A DNA stretch of 64,000 bases from Bursaphelenchus xylophilus (Eukaryota > Nematoda > Chromadorea > Rhabditida > Aphelenchoididae). Shown piece by piece: positions 1 to 11,288 of this stretch. The stretch lies in the NCBI GenBank assembly GCA_904066235.2, contig CAJFCV020000006.1, forward strand, positions 3,224,001 to 3,288,000, in the 5' to 3' direction. Numbering within the stretch: position 1 is the first letter of the stretch; each line of letters opens with the position of its first letter. The notes under the pieces are model-generated. The model made no database searches and had not been told where the DNA came from. It saw nothing but the letters and a program-made list of their open reading frames with translations. A program made the translations under genes and the position numbers.

Positions 1-1289
1 CAAAAACTAGTATGTTAGGGATTTCAAATTTTTGGGTTTCTCAAACATTTCCTCGTCTTTCAAACCGTGCTGTCCCTTCTGTCTCCTTGCAGACTAAACA
101 AATCTTATTTTGGTTGGAAACGCTTTCTTGTTCATAATTTCCCCCTTTCCCGCGAACTCGCTTGCCCTTTCTCCTCGCCCCACGTAAACGCCGATCTCAT
201 TCAGTCCATTTTGTAAGTAAAAGCGCATACAAATCTCGGCAAACAATACAAGACACTAATACTTTATGTTCCGCCGAGGGGTTTCGGACGGCCATTGGGT
301 CGAATTTTTATGGCTGATGACATGGTTTCAATGCACGTTTCTTGGGGTTTGTCTTGGGGAAAAAGTCGGATTTAACGGGTTGGGAGCTTGTAAGGAGGAG
401 TTTTTGAAGCAATGGGACAAAAAAATTTGTAAAAAAATTTGCAGTCCAAAGCAAAATTTGGATATTTCCTCGAAGTCCAACTCTTGGACTTTCTTCCAAT
501 TTGTTCTGATGACTTTAAATAGACCACATAACCATTTCTGAGCATTTCAGCTCGAGGTTTGTCGAGACTGCCAAGGTATTCAATGATCTTTTGCATACCA
601 TACGAAAAATTTAGAGTAGGCTTTTTTCGTCTCTGCCAATTCTAAATTGGAGCTCAAGGCCTCCCCCAAAACTCGCTGACAGTTTGTTGGCATTTTAATT
701 AGCGTCAAGGACGTCGAACGTCCAGGTGGGAAACGAAACGGCGAACTTTCATAAAAAACGCTCAACTTTCTCCGTTTTTCTCTTTTAATTTTTTGGAATC
801 ACCTTTTTTCCAAAAGACGTCAAAAATAAATTTTCCGGCATGATTTGCTTTCAATTTGCGGGATTTTTTCTCCGACAATTTTTATTTCTATTTTAATCTC
901 GAAAAGTCAACAGAAAAGTGCAAAAAACGCTGAGAAATGCCGTTTTCGGACGCTTAACCGGTCCGAACGGCCTTTCAAAAAACTTCGAGCGTCTATGTCC
1001 TCAGGGACTTAGTTGTTTTTTGGACAGGCTGTCTCCTAAAGCCCAAAAGTGACAAAAAACGGGGAAAAGTTTTGTGATGTCGGGCTTAATGTTTAGTCGG
1101 GGGTGAAATGTTTAACGATCGTGTCTGTGGGAGTGGCCCTGAGGATGTTAAACAGAGATATGAGGGTTATTATTTGTGTTGGCGTTGGTTTAGTGGCCAT
1201 TTTACGAAACGTTAAATGTGTAGGGGAATTTGAACAAGGAATTTGAAGAAATCAGAAAAATTTGGCACTTCACGCTATTGAGCAGATTA

Positions 1290-1520
1290 AAGTCGGCAAG
1301 AAAATGAAAAAAAGATATCAAGCTGAGTCCAGATTTGGTATCAAAAGGTATCAGAAAGGCATAAAAATAGGCTGTTGGTAATAATGAGAAAGGATTTCTG
1401 GACTATTAAAATGCATGTCTCTCTTTATAACCAACATTCTTTTTATGTGTCTCTGATACTTTTTGATACTAACTGTAATTTAGGCTTTATATCTCTTTTT
1501 CGACCTTTTTATCGTCTAGA
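1290..1520. repeat. diverged foldback repeat (GTCGAAAAAGAG family)
   Basis: The left arm (about 1297-1388) and the right arm (about 1424-1518) are imperfect reverse complements. Shared landmarks are a GTCGAAAAAGAGAT-like block, a GGTATCAAAAAG-like block and a GTTGGT block next to the loop. The same arm sequence recurs around the hairpin element at 40750-41225, and one degenerate half recurs near 42768-42830. That makes it a dispersed family rather than a local accident. Confidence 0.6.
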
Positions 1521-2771
1521 AACAGTTCAGCATTAAATTTTTCATTTGTTGTCGGAATAGGATGGAAAAGGAAATTTTGCCAAATGTCGTGGTTCTAAAA
1601 TTTCTGACATTGGCGGTATTAGCGATGATTTTTCGTTTGAAAAATATTCCATTGTATCTAAGGTACCTTTCTCCCTAAAAAACGTCTATAAAAGTTGTCG
1701 GAGTTGTTTACTCTACAGGGTCTCCCTACAGGGCCTTCATTACTCCTCTACCACATTTTGAAAACCTCTGAGGAGTTGGTTTCCCCTCAATATCCCTATT
1801 GTACACCCTTTTAAGGCCTTTCCCTCCTGAACACGCGTTTTGCTTCCTCTTTCCGAATTCCCAATTTCCCCCTTAAAAGTGTCCTCCTCCCCGTCCGGCC
1901 CGTATTTATTTTCGGGACCCCGTTCGGCGGTGGCCTTTTCTGGCCCCGCTTTATGTGTTCAGCGAGTTTTTTGGGTCCTTTTTTGATTAAAATTAATCCG
2001 TTGGGCTTTAGTGTTTGAGGGGGTCGGAGATAAAGTGGGTTATGATGTTAGTACTCTCCTGGCCTTGCCTGTATTCTGGGTTGTATTAAGGGTTGCAATA
2101 ATGCGGAGAATTTTTTGTCAAAAAAATTTTCAGCCATGGAAGAGGAGGTTTTTTGAATTTTTCGACTGTTTCTAGAGTGTTTAAAAGTTGCGGAGAGTCT
2201 TGCAAACAGTGAGCCAAAATTACGAGCTTTTCAAAACTTTGTTACAGAAAACTTTTATTCATAACCTCGACTTCCTATCCTGCTAAACGCAACAGTCATC
2301 ACAAAACATTTCAATGACTAATCCCCGAATTTTTGTTTATCGTAATACGAAGACATATTTTTCATTTATGAGAATGTTGAATATTTCATGAAGGTCCCTG
2401 GGTTATTTTCTCTTTTTCCACCGCATTTCTTCGCTCTGTAAGGAACAACGTTCATCCCTTAATCGCCTCTAAAAGCCCCTTTTTTGGCTATATACAAAAA
2501 ACAGTACAGTTTTTGGTCATTTAGCTGCTTTTGGTCATTGTTTTTATGTCGTAAATAGCAGTGCTATTTAAAGTCATCATGTTTATGCGAAGCGAAACCG
2601 ATGTTTTTTGTTTTTATGACCAAAATTTGTTATTTTGTTCGTGATTAGACAAAACGTTATTCAATTTCACTCCTTAATGTATTTATCCACCACTCCCTCC
2701 ATTTTCTTTAGCCCTTTCGTGCCACCGCATCCGTTTTTACCACTACTACTATTATGGCGCTAATGAAAAAA

Positions 2772-3570
2772 TGACCTTCCCTTTCCGCCGAGTAGCCTTT
2801 ACTCATTCCTAATCGAGAATTTGTATAGTGATAAAAAAGTTTCGGGTTTCATGCCCGCTGGCCCATTTTGGAGGAGTTTTGGCGCCTTTGGACAAAGTTT
2901 TTGCAGCTCCTTTGGGGTCATTTTTTTGGAAATTCCTCGCAAAAAGTGCAGACAGATTCTTTGATAAATCGCGTCTTGGACGGAAATGAAGTTTGAAGGA
3001 TCGAGATATATAGATAGCTATTAGATTTTAGCGTCAAACTAGATGAAACTCAAAAATTTATAAATAAGTTTATAAACTGTGGGGTAAAAGTGAAGAAATC
3101 AGTCTTTTGTCGTTAGAGCCTCGAGATTGAGGTCATAATCAACCTCATGTTCAAGTTCGAGTTGAATGGAATAAAATATGCCAGAGTTGTATCTTATGTC
3201 ATCCAGTTTGGTGAATTTTATTCCAATCGACTCGAGCTTGGGCGTGAGATCGGATATGGCCTCAACTGCAAGGTTAAGATGACAATTGACTGATTTCTTC
3301 ACTCTTACCACCACGGTTTATGAACTTCATTTATAAATTTTAGGCTTCATCTAGTTTAACGCTCAATTCTAATAGCTAACTAAAGAAACTGTCTGCACTT
3401 TTTGCGAGGAAATTTCCAAAATGTCCCCAAAGAAGCTGCAAAAACTTTGTCCAAAGGCGCAAAGATTCTTGCAAATGGCCTAGCGGGCATGAAACCCGAA
3501 ACTTTTCTATCACAAAAATTTTTTGAGAGTAATGGCTACTCTGCGGAAAATAAAGTCATCTCTGGACCAT
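2772..3570. repeat. large imperfect palindrome, ~0.8 kb
   Basis: The arms are roughly 330 bp each around an axis near 3195. Matching landmarks include GTTTCGGGTTTCATGCCCGC on the left against its complement near 3480-3505, CACTTTTTGCGAGGAA near 3398 against TTCCTCGCAAAAAGTG near 2934, and GAAGAAATCAGTC on both sides of the loop. The central loop (about 3113-3283) is itself partly self-complementary. No coding capacity is visible. The short reading frames inside are by-products of the repeat. Confidence 0.75.
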
Positions 3571-4580
3571 ACTTGTTGGTGGTAGAAGAAATTTTGTTCC
3601 TTCCATGTGATTAACCTTTCTTTGTTACTCTTGAACAAATTTACAGCTAAAGCACACCTTTTTACCATTATAATGCATTACCTTTTACAATCGTTCGACC
3701 TCATTCTCCCTCAAGAACCCATTTTCTCTCCATTTTTTCGTTACAAAACTCTTTAACAAAGGGAATATTGATTAGTTCGATTCATTTCCTCGCCCTCCTA
3801 CTTCTGCTGGGTCTTAATTTAATTTTTGGCGTTATAAACTTTTCGGATCCCCTTGAAATCCCCCGAGGGCCAATGGAAACGAGTGGCCATCTCATCACTC
3901 GGAAATGACCGTTGGAGCCCTTGAGGGCACTTTTTTGACAACTGCGGTTTTTCTGAACCCAATTGCCGGTGGTCAGATGTGTTTTTGCAAAAGGAAAAGT
4001 TATGGCCCTCATTTTTTCTAATTTATGACCCAAATTTAAAAGCTTTTTAAAAAGGTTGCCCCGAGGGCATATGCGGATTTTACGAATTGGATTTGCTGGG
4101 AAAGGTGGGTTTTAGCCATGATGTGGTCGAAATAAGCTGTTCTTACTTCTGTAACAAGTTTGAGAATTCAAATTTTTAATTTCCCGCCATTTTTGGCATT
4201 TCGTTAGAATATCAATTTAGGTTGTAAATGACTTCAAAATGGTAAAATAATTGTAGAAATAGCTCAGAAATGTCAAATAAACCCTCAATTTTTATTATCT
4301 ATTTATCGAGAGGAAGCAGACATCGTATTTTACCTTGCAACTTTACTTTCCAACATTTCTTTTTGTTTCAAAAAAAAGAAATGTCACTTATACTATTCCA
4401 ACTCCCCGCTTTACTCATAAACATAGTTTTTTCCCCACCGCAAAAGGCGATTCATCACCCATTAATACCCTTGTCCCCCCTCCAGGATTAGAATTGTTTT
4501 TCCCTCCCTTTCTTACGTCGATCGCCGTTAATATCTTTTACTATTACAAATATTCTAACTCTCAAAATAATTTTTTATAG

Positions 4581-6851
4581 ATTGTGTTCTTGTTCGGTGC
4601 TAGTTTTCCCTACAATACGAGTATATCGAGGGTGTCTGCAATCACGGCCGCTTATTGGCTTCAACAGACACGAAAGGCCGTTCAATCGGCCATTTCGTCC
4701 GACCCGGACGGTGTCCAACATCAGAACACGACGTCGGGCGAAGGATTTGTTCAGGTAGGTTAATTGTACAGTGGGGGACCTGATTCAGTGGCAAAAAAAT
4801 GTACGATTTTACACCCGGGAGGTATCAAAAACGTGGCAAAATGCTTCCCTCTCCTAGTGAAAAAGAAATTCGATTTCAAAAGCGCACCCACTCTTGTGAG
4901 GGAAAGGGCGCGCCTTTCAAAACGAAGTTTTTTCACTTGGAGAAGGAAGCATTTTGCCACATTTTTGATGCTTCCCGGATGCAAAACGGTACGTTTTTGC
5001 CATTGGATCAAAAAAATCTTGTTTGTCTAAAAAAAATTTTGAAAATTTGCTTTCAGTCCATAGCTGATCATAGGAAAACGCGAAGTAAACGTATTTTACC
5101 CTTCATTTTTAGTCAATGAGTGGCAAACGGGTTTTCATCCAACAAAAAGCGAATGCCCTACGATCTCAACGTCGCTCCAGTAGTCAAAGTGCGAAATCAA
5201 ATTCCCTGCTCAATGACTCGACCAACACCACGGCCTGCTACGTTGACAATATCTTACCTTCCACTTCACAGCAAGCGGTAGGTTATATATTTTTGATGAT
5301 TTTTTGGTGAAAAATTCGATTTTTTGTTACTTCAATGGCTAGAATTGGTGACATTCATCGACGAATGTATTTTACAATAGGCCGTTTCTTCTGTATTTAA
5401 ATTTATAGGCAGAAAAAAATAAAAATTTGCATTTTTCCGATTTTTTTAAATAGTTTTGGTGCATAATTTAATTTTTCGATCGTAAGGTAGCTTTTTACCC
5501 ACTTAAAAATACGGGTCCACTTTTTTGCAATTTATTTCTGGTAGATTAGGCGCGAATTAAATCAGAATGCCCGAAATTAATTTTCGCCACTTCTTTGGGG
5601 CCTGCGCGGCGCCGAAAATGGAACATAATTAATCGCAAAGTGCAAAACAACCAAAAATTCGAAGAGGCGCATTTGCATATCGGACTTGAGAAGGGGACAA
5701 ATTGGGGCCTGACATTTTAGAACGATATTTTCCGAAATTTTTTGGCTTGGGTAATATATTGATGTAGAAAAGATGGTAGTTTAATGGGAATAGATTGAAG
5801 ATAAGGAGGTTACAATTGTTTGAAATGATATTTTGACCGTATTTGGCGTCTTGGATTGTCAGAAATTGTCATTATTTGCAATCTGAAAATAAAAGTCAGA
5901 GTTGACTCAAAAAATGGGACAAGTTTTTCTCTCCAGTTTTTTTTCTTTTTCCTTGCGAAAATTTTGCAAAATTCTTGTTGCTTTGCAAAGAATAAGACTC
6001 TTTTCAATGTTTTACATAGTTGGTTTTCCATTTCTTCGTGTTTTATATTACTTTAGACATTAAAATTTATATTGTCCATCACCAGTCGCAAGTCCACCCA
6101 ATTTTTGTCTTCTAACTAGACATAAACCCGGTTAGATGTCCCAGCGCATTCGGCAAGTGCATTTAACTTGCATTCGGAATGTCGTTCCACACAAAACTGC
6201 GGCCGTTTAATGGGAATCAGATGGCTTCAATTGACTTTAGACATTGGACCTTTTCGAGGTTGTTATCATTGTTTTTTGGGGAGTTTATGGGGTTTCTTAA
6301 AAAGAGAATTGTCTAATAGATGATGTTACAGCTGATTTTGAGGTCTAAATTTGATATTTGATGTTTTTTGAACGATTTTTGAATTTTTTTGGATATCAGA
6401 CGAAAAATTTTCCGAAAATCCAATTTTCAGCTGGAAAAAGATTTTTAAAAGATGTTTTCGGATTTATGATGGATAACCAGACGCTTTATCAATATTATTT
6501 TGCTGTTCTCTAGCTCTTTGACACTTTAATCCATCGGATTTTGACCCTTTTTTGATCTGATGTCTAAAGTAATATAAAATTTTGTCGAAATTTCCCCCTT
6601 TTTTCTTGAATTGCTCAAGATTGCCCAGGAAATGGTGCGTTCTTTCGTTTTCCACCAAAAAAAGTTAGGTTTCCTCTCAATTTCCTTGGAATTCAGTCGA
6701 AAGTAAGGAATTTCTATTTTCCTTCCAGTCCTGAAGCCCTGATTTGATTGTTGGTCCCGTTTTTTAAACGCAATTTCAGTCCCAACTGGCCATAAATGTC
6801 GGAAGAGCCGGAGCGTCTCATAACGGCCATCCCCGTCTTTTCGCTGCCTAA
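4581..6851 (+). CDS. 3' exons of an unrecognised protein-coding gene
   Basis: I do not recognise this protein. Three exons fit together, all in phase 0: 4581-4754 (after TTTTTATAG, donor GTAGGT), 5113-5277 (after TTTTTAG, donor GTAGGT) and 6780-6851 (after TTTCAG, ending in TAA). The joined 136-residue C-terminus begins with a hydrophobic stretch and a tryptophan. It continues as a Ser/Thr/Gln/Asn-rich, basic, probably disordered tail (RRSSSQSAKSNSLLN) and ends in RLFAA. The first intron contains a complete hairpin MITE copy, as expected for a real intron. Upstream exons are missing: either they lie left of the window or I could not see them. The intron of 1.5 kb before the last exon makes that exon the least certain. 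Confidence 0.45.
4769..5010. mobile_element. CAGTGGGG hairpin MITE, copy 1 (intronic)
   Basis: The left TIR starts at CAGTGGGGGACCTGATTCAG after a TA dinucleotide. The element folds back on itself through ATGCTTCCCTCTCC on the left and its complement on the right. The right terminus is degenerate after GGATCA and lacks the CCCCACTGTA end. It sits between two coding exons of the gene at 4581-6851. Confidence 0.85.
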
Positions 6852-9222
6852 TTCCCATCATTTATCCGACTTTGACAGTTGGTGGATATGTTCGGGACGC
6901 GAATACAGAAAATATTACTATTTTGGGAGCCGTGCAAGTGACGTTGCAGACACTTCGGAGTGTCAGTTTTTTATTTGAGGACCTTATTTGCCAATTTTAA
7001 TTGGATTTTGAGCCAAATTTGAGCTGTTTTCCTTCCAGGCGTCATGGATAATATAATTTTTCGCTGGGGTTTACAAAATTAGGCAATTTTTGTTTTTCCC
7101 GTGGAATAATAGATCCTACGTGCTATTTTATTCCAGATATTGCGTTATTATCTTTTGTTTATATTGACTTAGTCACTTTGTTTTAAAGCCGTCAAGTGCA
7201 ATATCAGATCTCACCTCGAAATAAATATTTTGTGTAAACAAATGTTTTTTTATTAACTGCTATTTGGCTTTTGCCCTCCTCTTATTTGAGAGTTTATATA
7301 AAATGTGAAGCAGCAAATTCGATTTTACATTCATCATGTCTATAAATTCGTGTCTAAGTTTCTTCCATGGACGGCGAAGAAATTGCAGTCTGGAGTACGA
7401 ATTGGCCGAGAAATTCATTGGAGAATACTCCTTTCACACTGTAGGTGATCGGGGGGTTGTATTGGTAAAATACGATGAGTTTCTGTCTGTATGCAATAAT
7501 ATTTTTTGATCGTTGTGCCAGTATGACGTTTAAGAACTGGGATTGTTGACGTACACTCGATACAGTGGGGGACCTGATCCAGTGGCAAAAAACGTACCAT
7601 TTTGCATCTGGGAAGTATCAAAAATGTGGCAAAATGCTTCCCTCTCCAGGCCGATTGCAAAATGTGCGCCCGCTCTTTTTGTGAAGGAAAGGGCGCGTCC
7701 TTCAAAACGAAGTTTTTTCACTCGGAGAGGGAAGCATTTTACCGCATTTTTGATGCTTCCCAGATGCAAAATGATACGTTTTTTGCCACTGAATTAGGTC
7801 CCTCAACGTACTGAAAGCTTTACTCTGTCGAATGAAGAGAATTTTCTATCCGAAAGGGCTCCAAATTTTGAGCTATGACCTTAATTTAGACTAACATGTC
7901 ATCAAAAATAAGGTTTTTGCCACAAGTAGTTTATTTTTGATAATTTTGAAGCAAAATTATCCCCCAAACCTCGCTAAATTTTCTGTTCTCCCTTTTTCAC
8001 TTCTCTCCAACCTTTACAACACCGAAATGACCATTAACTTTACAAAAAAAAAACACGAAAAAGCTTGAAAATGATCCGTAAAAACACTGGGCAGGTGGGT
8101 TCACAAAACCCCCTCGCTTTTTTGCATGTAATCTCCCCTCCACTAGAAGATCGAGGTGCCCTTTGATCCAATCGAGCCCCCTTCTCCCCTCTCTTTTTTT
8201 GCCATCTCTTGAGAAAAGGGGCCCGAAAAATGGACATTTGGCGCGGGGTTACAGGGCTCCGGAAAATTTATATTCTAAATTATATTTTTGGGTCCCGAGA
8301 TGTTTTCGGATTGTATTCGAGGACGAAATTTTATTTTTGGTCCGGTTTTGGGGGGAAGTTTAGGGATTTTGGAGATTTTTAAAAAATTTTTTGACCAAAC
8401 ATGTGTGTAAAGTGACCTTAATTTTGTTCAAAGTAGAAGGTAAATTAATTTAAAACAAAAATTGTTTTTGTTTTGATCAAATTAAGCAATTTTTTGACTA
8501 AAATAATGCAGAAAATCCGAAAATTTATGTAAATTTTGGATTTTCTATTTTTATTAGTCTCCGCTTGCCCTAATTTTGAATTTGCCAAATACCAGAGGGA
8601 GTAACACACCTTGCACTGCCTTTTTCCCTCCTCGACTGCAGTGTTTATAATCCGATTTTGGCGCTCTTTCATCACCTTTCCTCTCCACTGCTTTGCATAG
8701 CCATCGTTCTCATAGCGAGTGATAAATGCGAACGACCCGAAAGAAGTTGGGCGGCGATTGCTTTCACTCCTCATCGAATGTTGAGCATGTTTTTCAAGGT
8801 GATTCATTTCACCCTCGTCCGACTTTTTTTATTTGTTTTCTCCCAGGTTCTTGACAAGCTTTTTGTGGCCACTCCGATTAGAAAAACGTGTATTTGATAC
8901 TCTCTCCGGGCTGGAAGATCTCTTGCTCATCCAGATGTTGCATTTTAGAAGGGGTTTTAGCCTAATCTTTAGTGTTATAGAGGGATATTGACCTTGCACT
9001 AGATTCAGTTGACAAAAGCCTATATAATGGTCATTGTGGGACGAAAAAATGTTTTATATCAAATTTTCTTATTCATAATGGTACTTTTGACGCTCTCTGG
9101 CAATAGATATTTTCATTTTGAGGCAATTCCATGACATTATTTGGTTACCCTCGGGCGCAGCTTGCCATTTTAAAAATTTTCAATTTTTGTAAATTCAAAT
9201 ATTTAATTATTTTCGCTTGCAG
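6852..9222. other. intergenic region before LRCH
   Basis: This stretch holds MITE copy 2 (7563-7808) and otherwise AT-rich DNA. An upstream LRCH exon may lie here, because the first LRCH exon I can defend begins with ATG directly at a splice acceptor. One phase-compatible candidate ends at 8800 before GTGATT (reading ...MLSMFFK), but its donor is weak and it has no family similarity I can name. A short ATG frame at 7367-7440 with a good donor does not join LRCH in frame. Confidence 0.4.
7563..7808. mobile_element. CAGTGGGG hairpin MITE, copy 2
   Basis: Nearly full length and flanked by TA on both sides. The left end reads CAGTGGGGGACCTGATCCAG. The right end is diverged (CCCTCAACG). The loop region carries an extra GC-rich segment compared with other copies. 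The flanks are not palindromic. Confidence 0.85.
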
Positions 9223-11288
9223 ATGCTCAACTTGCCATGCGAAAAGGTGCTACATGATGCATTTTTGACGGGTGTTTTGAACCTGAATCAACGTCAGCTG
9301 AAAGAATTTCCGACGGATGCCCTCGCCGGTAATGACATCAGTGATCTCATCAAAGCAGGTATGTAGAGCACAAAAAAAGGTCTCAAAGGCACTTTTAAAA
9401 ACTTAGGAAGCGTTTATACTACTTTTAGAACGTTATTTTATCATAAAAACAGGTTGTTGCAGAATGCCAAAATTGGCGGGAAATTTTAAATTTAAATTTT
9501 TATCGTTTCAGACATAAGCTCAAACTGTATTTCTCAACTGCCCATTACAATATGCGAGTTACGGTCGCTGGAAACCCTCGAATTTCGCTCAAATGCCCTC
9601 CGGACAATTCCGCCAGCCATTTCGTCGATGGTCTCCCTAACCTACCTGGATCTCAGCGATAACCACTTGACTGAACTGCCAGATGCCCTGTTCACACTGC
9701 CTCTCAGAGTACTATTGTTATCGCGGAATCGACTTCAGACGTTATCAGTGGAGATTCGACATTTGGCCCCCACAATCGAGGAGATTGACTTGTCGGCCAA
9801 CAAAATCCGGGTACTTCCAAACGGTTTATCAGCCCTGACCGAGCTCAGAGTCCTGAACTTGCGCGGTAATCAGCTCAAAGATCTCCCTGCCGGTGTGTTT
9901 TTGGCTGTTTTGAGCTTTGTGCCTTAGGCTTTGAAATTTTATAAATTTTTTCAATTTTTTTTTTTAATTTTCAAACATTTTTTTTTAATTTTAATTTTTT
10001 TTTATGATTTTAAAATTATTTTAAGACATTGGAACGATGAGTTTGAAGTCCCTAGACCTTGCCAATAACATGCTTATTCGACTACCAGCCGAACTGTATC
10101 GACTTGGAGGATGTGTTGAGTTCAATGTGGATGGAAATCCATTAATTGAACCTCCAATGAATGTGGTTCGGAGGGTAGGTTGGGGTTTTTAGAGGGCAAT
10201 TTGCTTTTTAAGTTAATGTTTTTGTGAAATTCATGATTTTATGTCGAAAAGTTTAGAATTTGTGAAAGAATTTATGTTTTTTATACAATTTTTTCAAGTT
10301 TTTGGATTTTTAGGGCTTGAATAGTGAAATATTGAAGACACTTATTGTCTAAAGTTGAGAAGAATCTTATAAACGAAGAAAAATTTCAGCCGATGAAAAA
10401 TTTTTTCAGGGCCGAGCTCACATTTTCAAATGGCTCTCAACGAAAATGGATGAAACCCGGCCAAATCATGGCCTCATGGAGAAGATGTTGAATGGTGATC
10501 ATGCCCTAACGGCTAGCTGTGCTGCCTTCGGACTGCCGAATTCGTATGGCATGGATTTCAGCCGCGCCAACACGCTGAACGCCACCATCCGGCGCTCCGA
10601 TCGAGGAAGGTGCGGCAAAGAAAATTTTGTTAATTCCGCCTCTCTCCTCTCACGTCTGCAGGAACTTTTTGTCAAAACTAACAGCCCTAGGGACGCTTCG
10701 GAGCACGAGCCGTCTGATTTGTCTTCTGAGATTTCCGACCGGTCGGAACTCATCGATCTTTTGAGGTCTCAAATTTTTGATGTCTGTGGCAAAAATCAGG
10801 TAGAAAGTGACGAAATAATGGGTAGAGAACCGTTAGATCTGGCTGATAAGATGTCAATAGACTCTGGCTGTCGTAGTATGAACATGTCTTGCTCATCAGA
10901 CGCCGATGCCAAGCACACGGCACCATTAGATCCACCGCAATATTCGACTGGATTTCTGACGGAATCTTTTTTTAATTTTTGCTCTAGGCCAAATATTCCG
11001 AAAAGTTTCTCGTGCGCTAGCTTGCAAGACCTTAATCTGAATATTCAACCCTCCTACGTACCTTATATTCCGAATGTGGTACTAAATTTCCGTGATAACA
11101 CCATTAACCTGGACCTTGTTTTGGTAACCCTACTTGTTATTGCTCTGATCTTGTTGCCTGGGGTTCTTTGGGAATTTGTGAGGTCCGGAAAGGTCCTAAA
11201 GGTTGTTACTAGCTATCCACTTGGTCTGCTTAGGATTTTATATTGGTTTAATGAGGTGTTCTTTGCAATCCTCGAATTTTTGGTGTAG
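9223..11288 (+). CDS. LRCH short isoform with hydrophobic C-terminal tail (alternative 3' end)
   Basis: If the donor at 10610 (AAG|GTGCGG) is not used, exon 10410-10609 reads through in the same frame for another 226 codons to a TAG at 11286-11288. The product is 514 residues: the shared LRR region (1-288) and a unique tail. The tail is acidic and serine-rich (SEHEPSDLSSEISDRSEL). It ends in a strongly hydrophobic segment at about 455-479 (LVLVTLLVIALILLPGVLW), a short basic stretch and a second hydrophobic stretch to the terminus, so it would be membrane-anchored. A frame this long inside an AT-rich intron is unlikely by chance. Human LRCH4 is reported to be membrane-anchored, but there the anchor follows the CH domain. 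No transcript evidence is available here. Confidence 0.65.

Larger units (their letters stand above)
1..4580. other. gene-poor AT-rich left flank
   Basis: I see no exon chain in this stretch. Reading frames are short, lack splice-site support and have no recognisable motif. It holds two foldback repeats, listed separately (about 1290-1520 and 2772-3570), and one minus-oriented copy of the dispersed GGCGGGAAATT / TGCAGAATGCCA motif near 4172-4203. It may be a long intron or the upstream part of the gene whose last exons lie at 4581-6851, but nothing in it proves this. Confidence 0.5.

Noticed and set aside
4760..5119. several overlapping frames with similar peptides (also near 7415-7814, 28332-28796, 39401-40092, 44364-44854, 47040-47355, 50713-51205)
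   Set aside because: They are translations of the CAGTGGGG hairpin MITE in different frames and both strands, not a protein family.
7367..7440. ATG frame of 24 codons with a good donor, possible first exon of LRCH
   Set aside because: Joining it to 9223 puts LRCH out of frame and reaches a stop within 20 codons.
10499..10753. 84-residue minus-strand frame
   Set aside because: It lies antisense to the LRCH exon and its read-through tail, has no splice support and is a shadow of that coding sequence.
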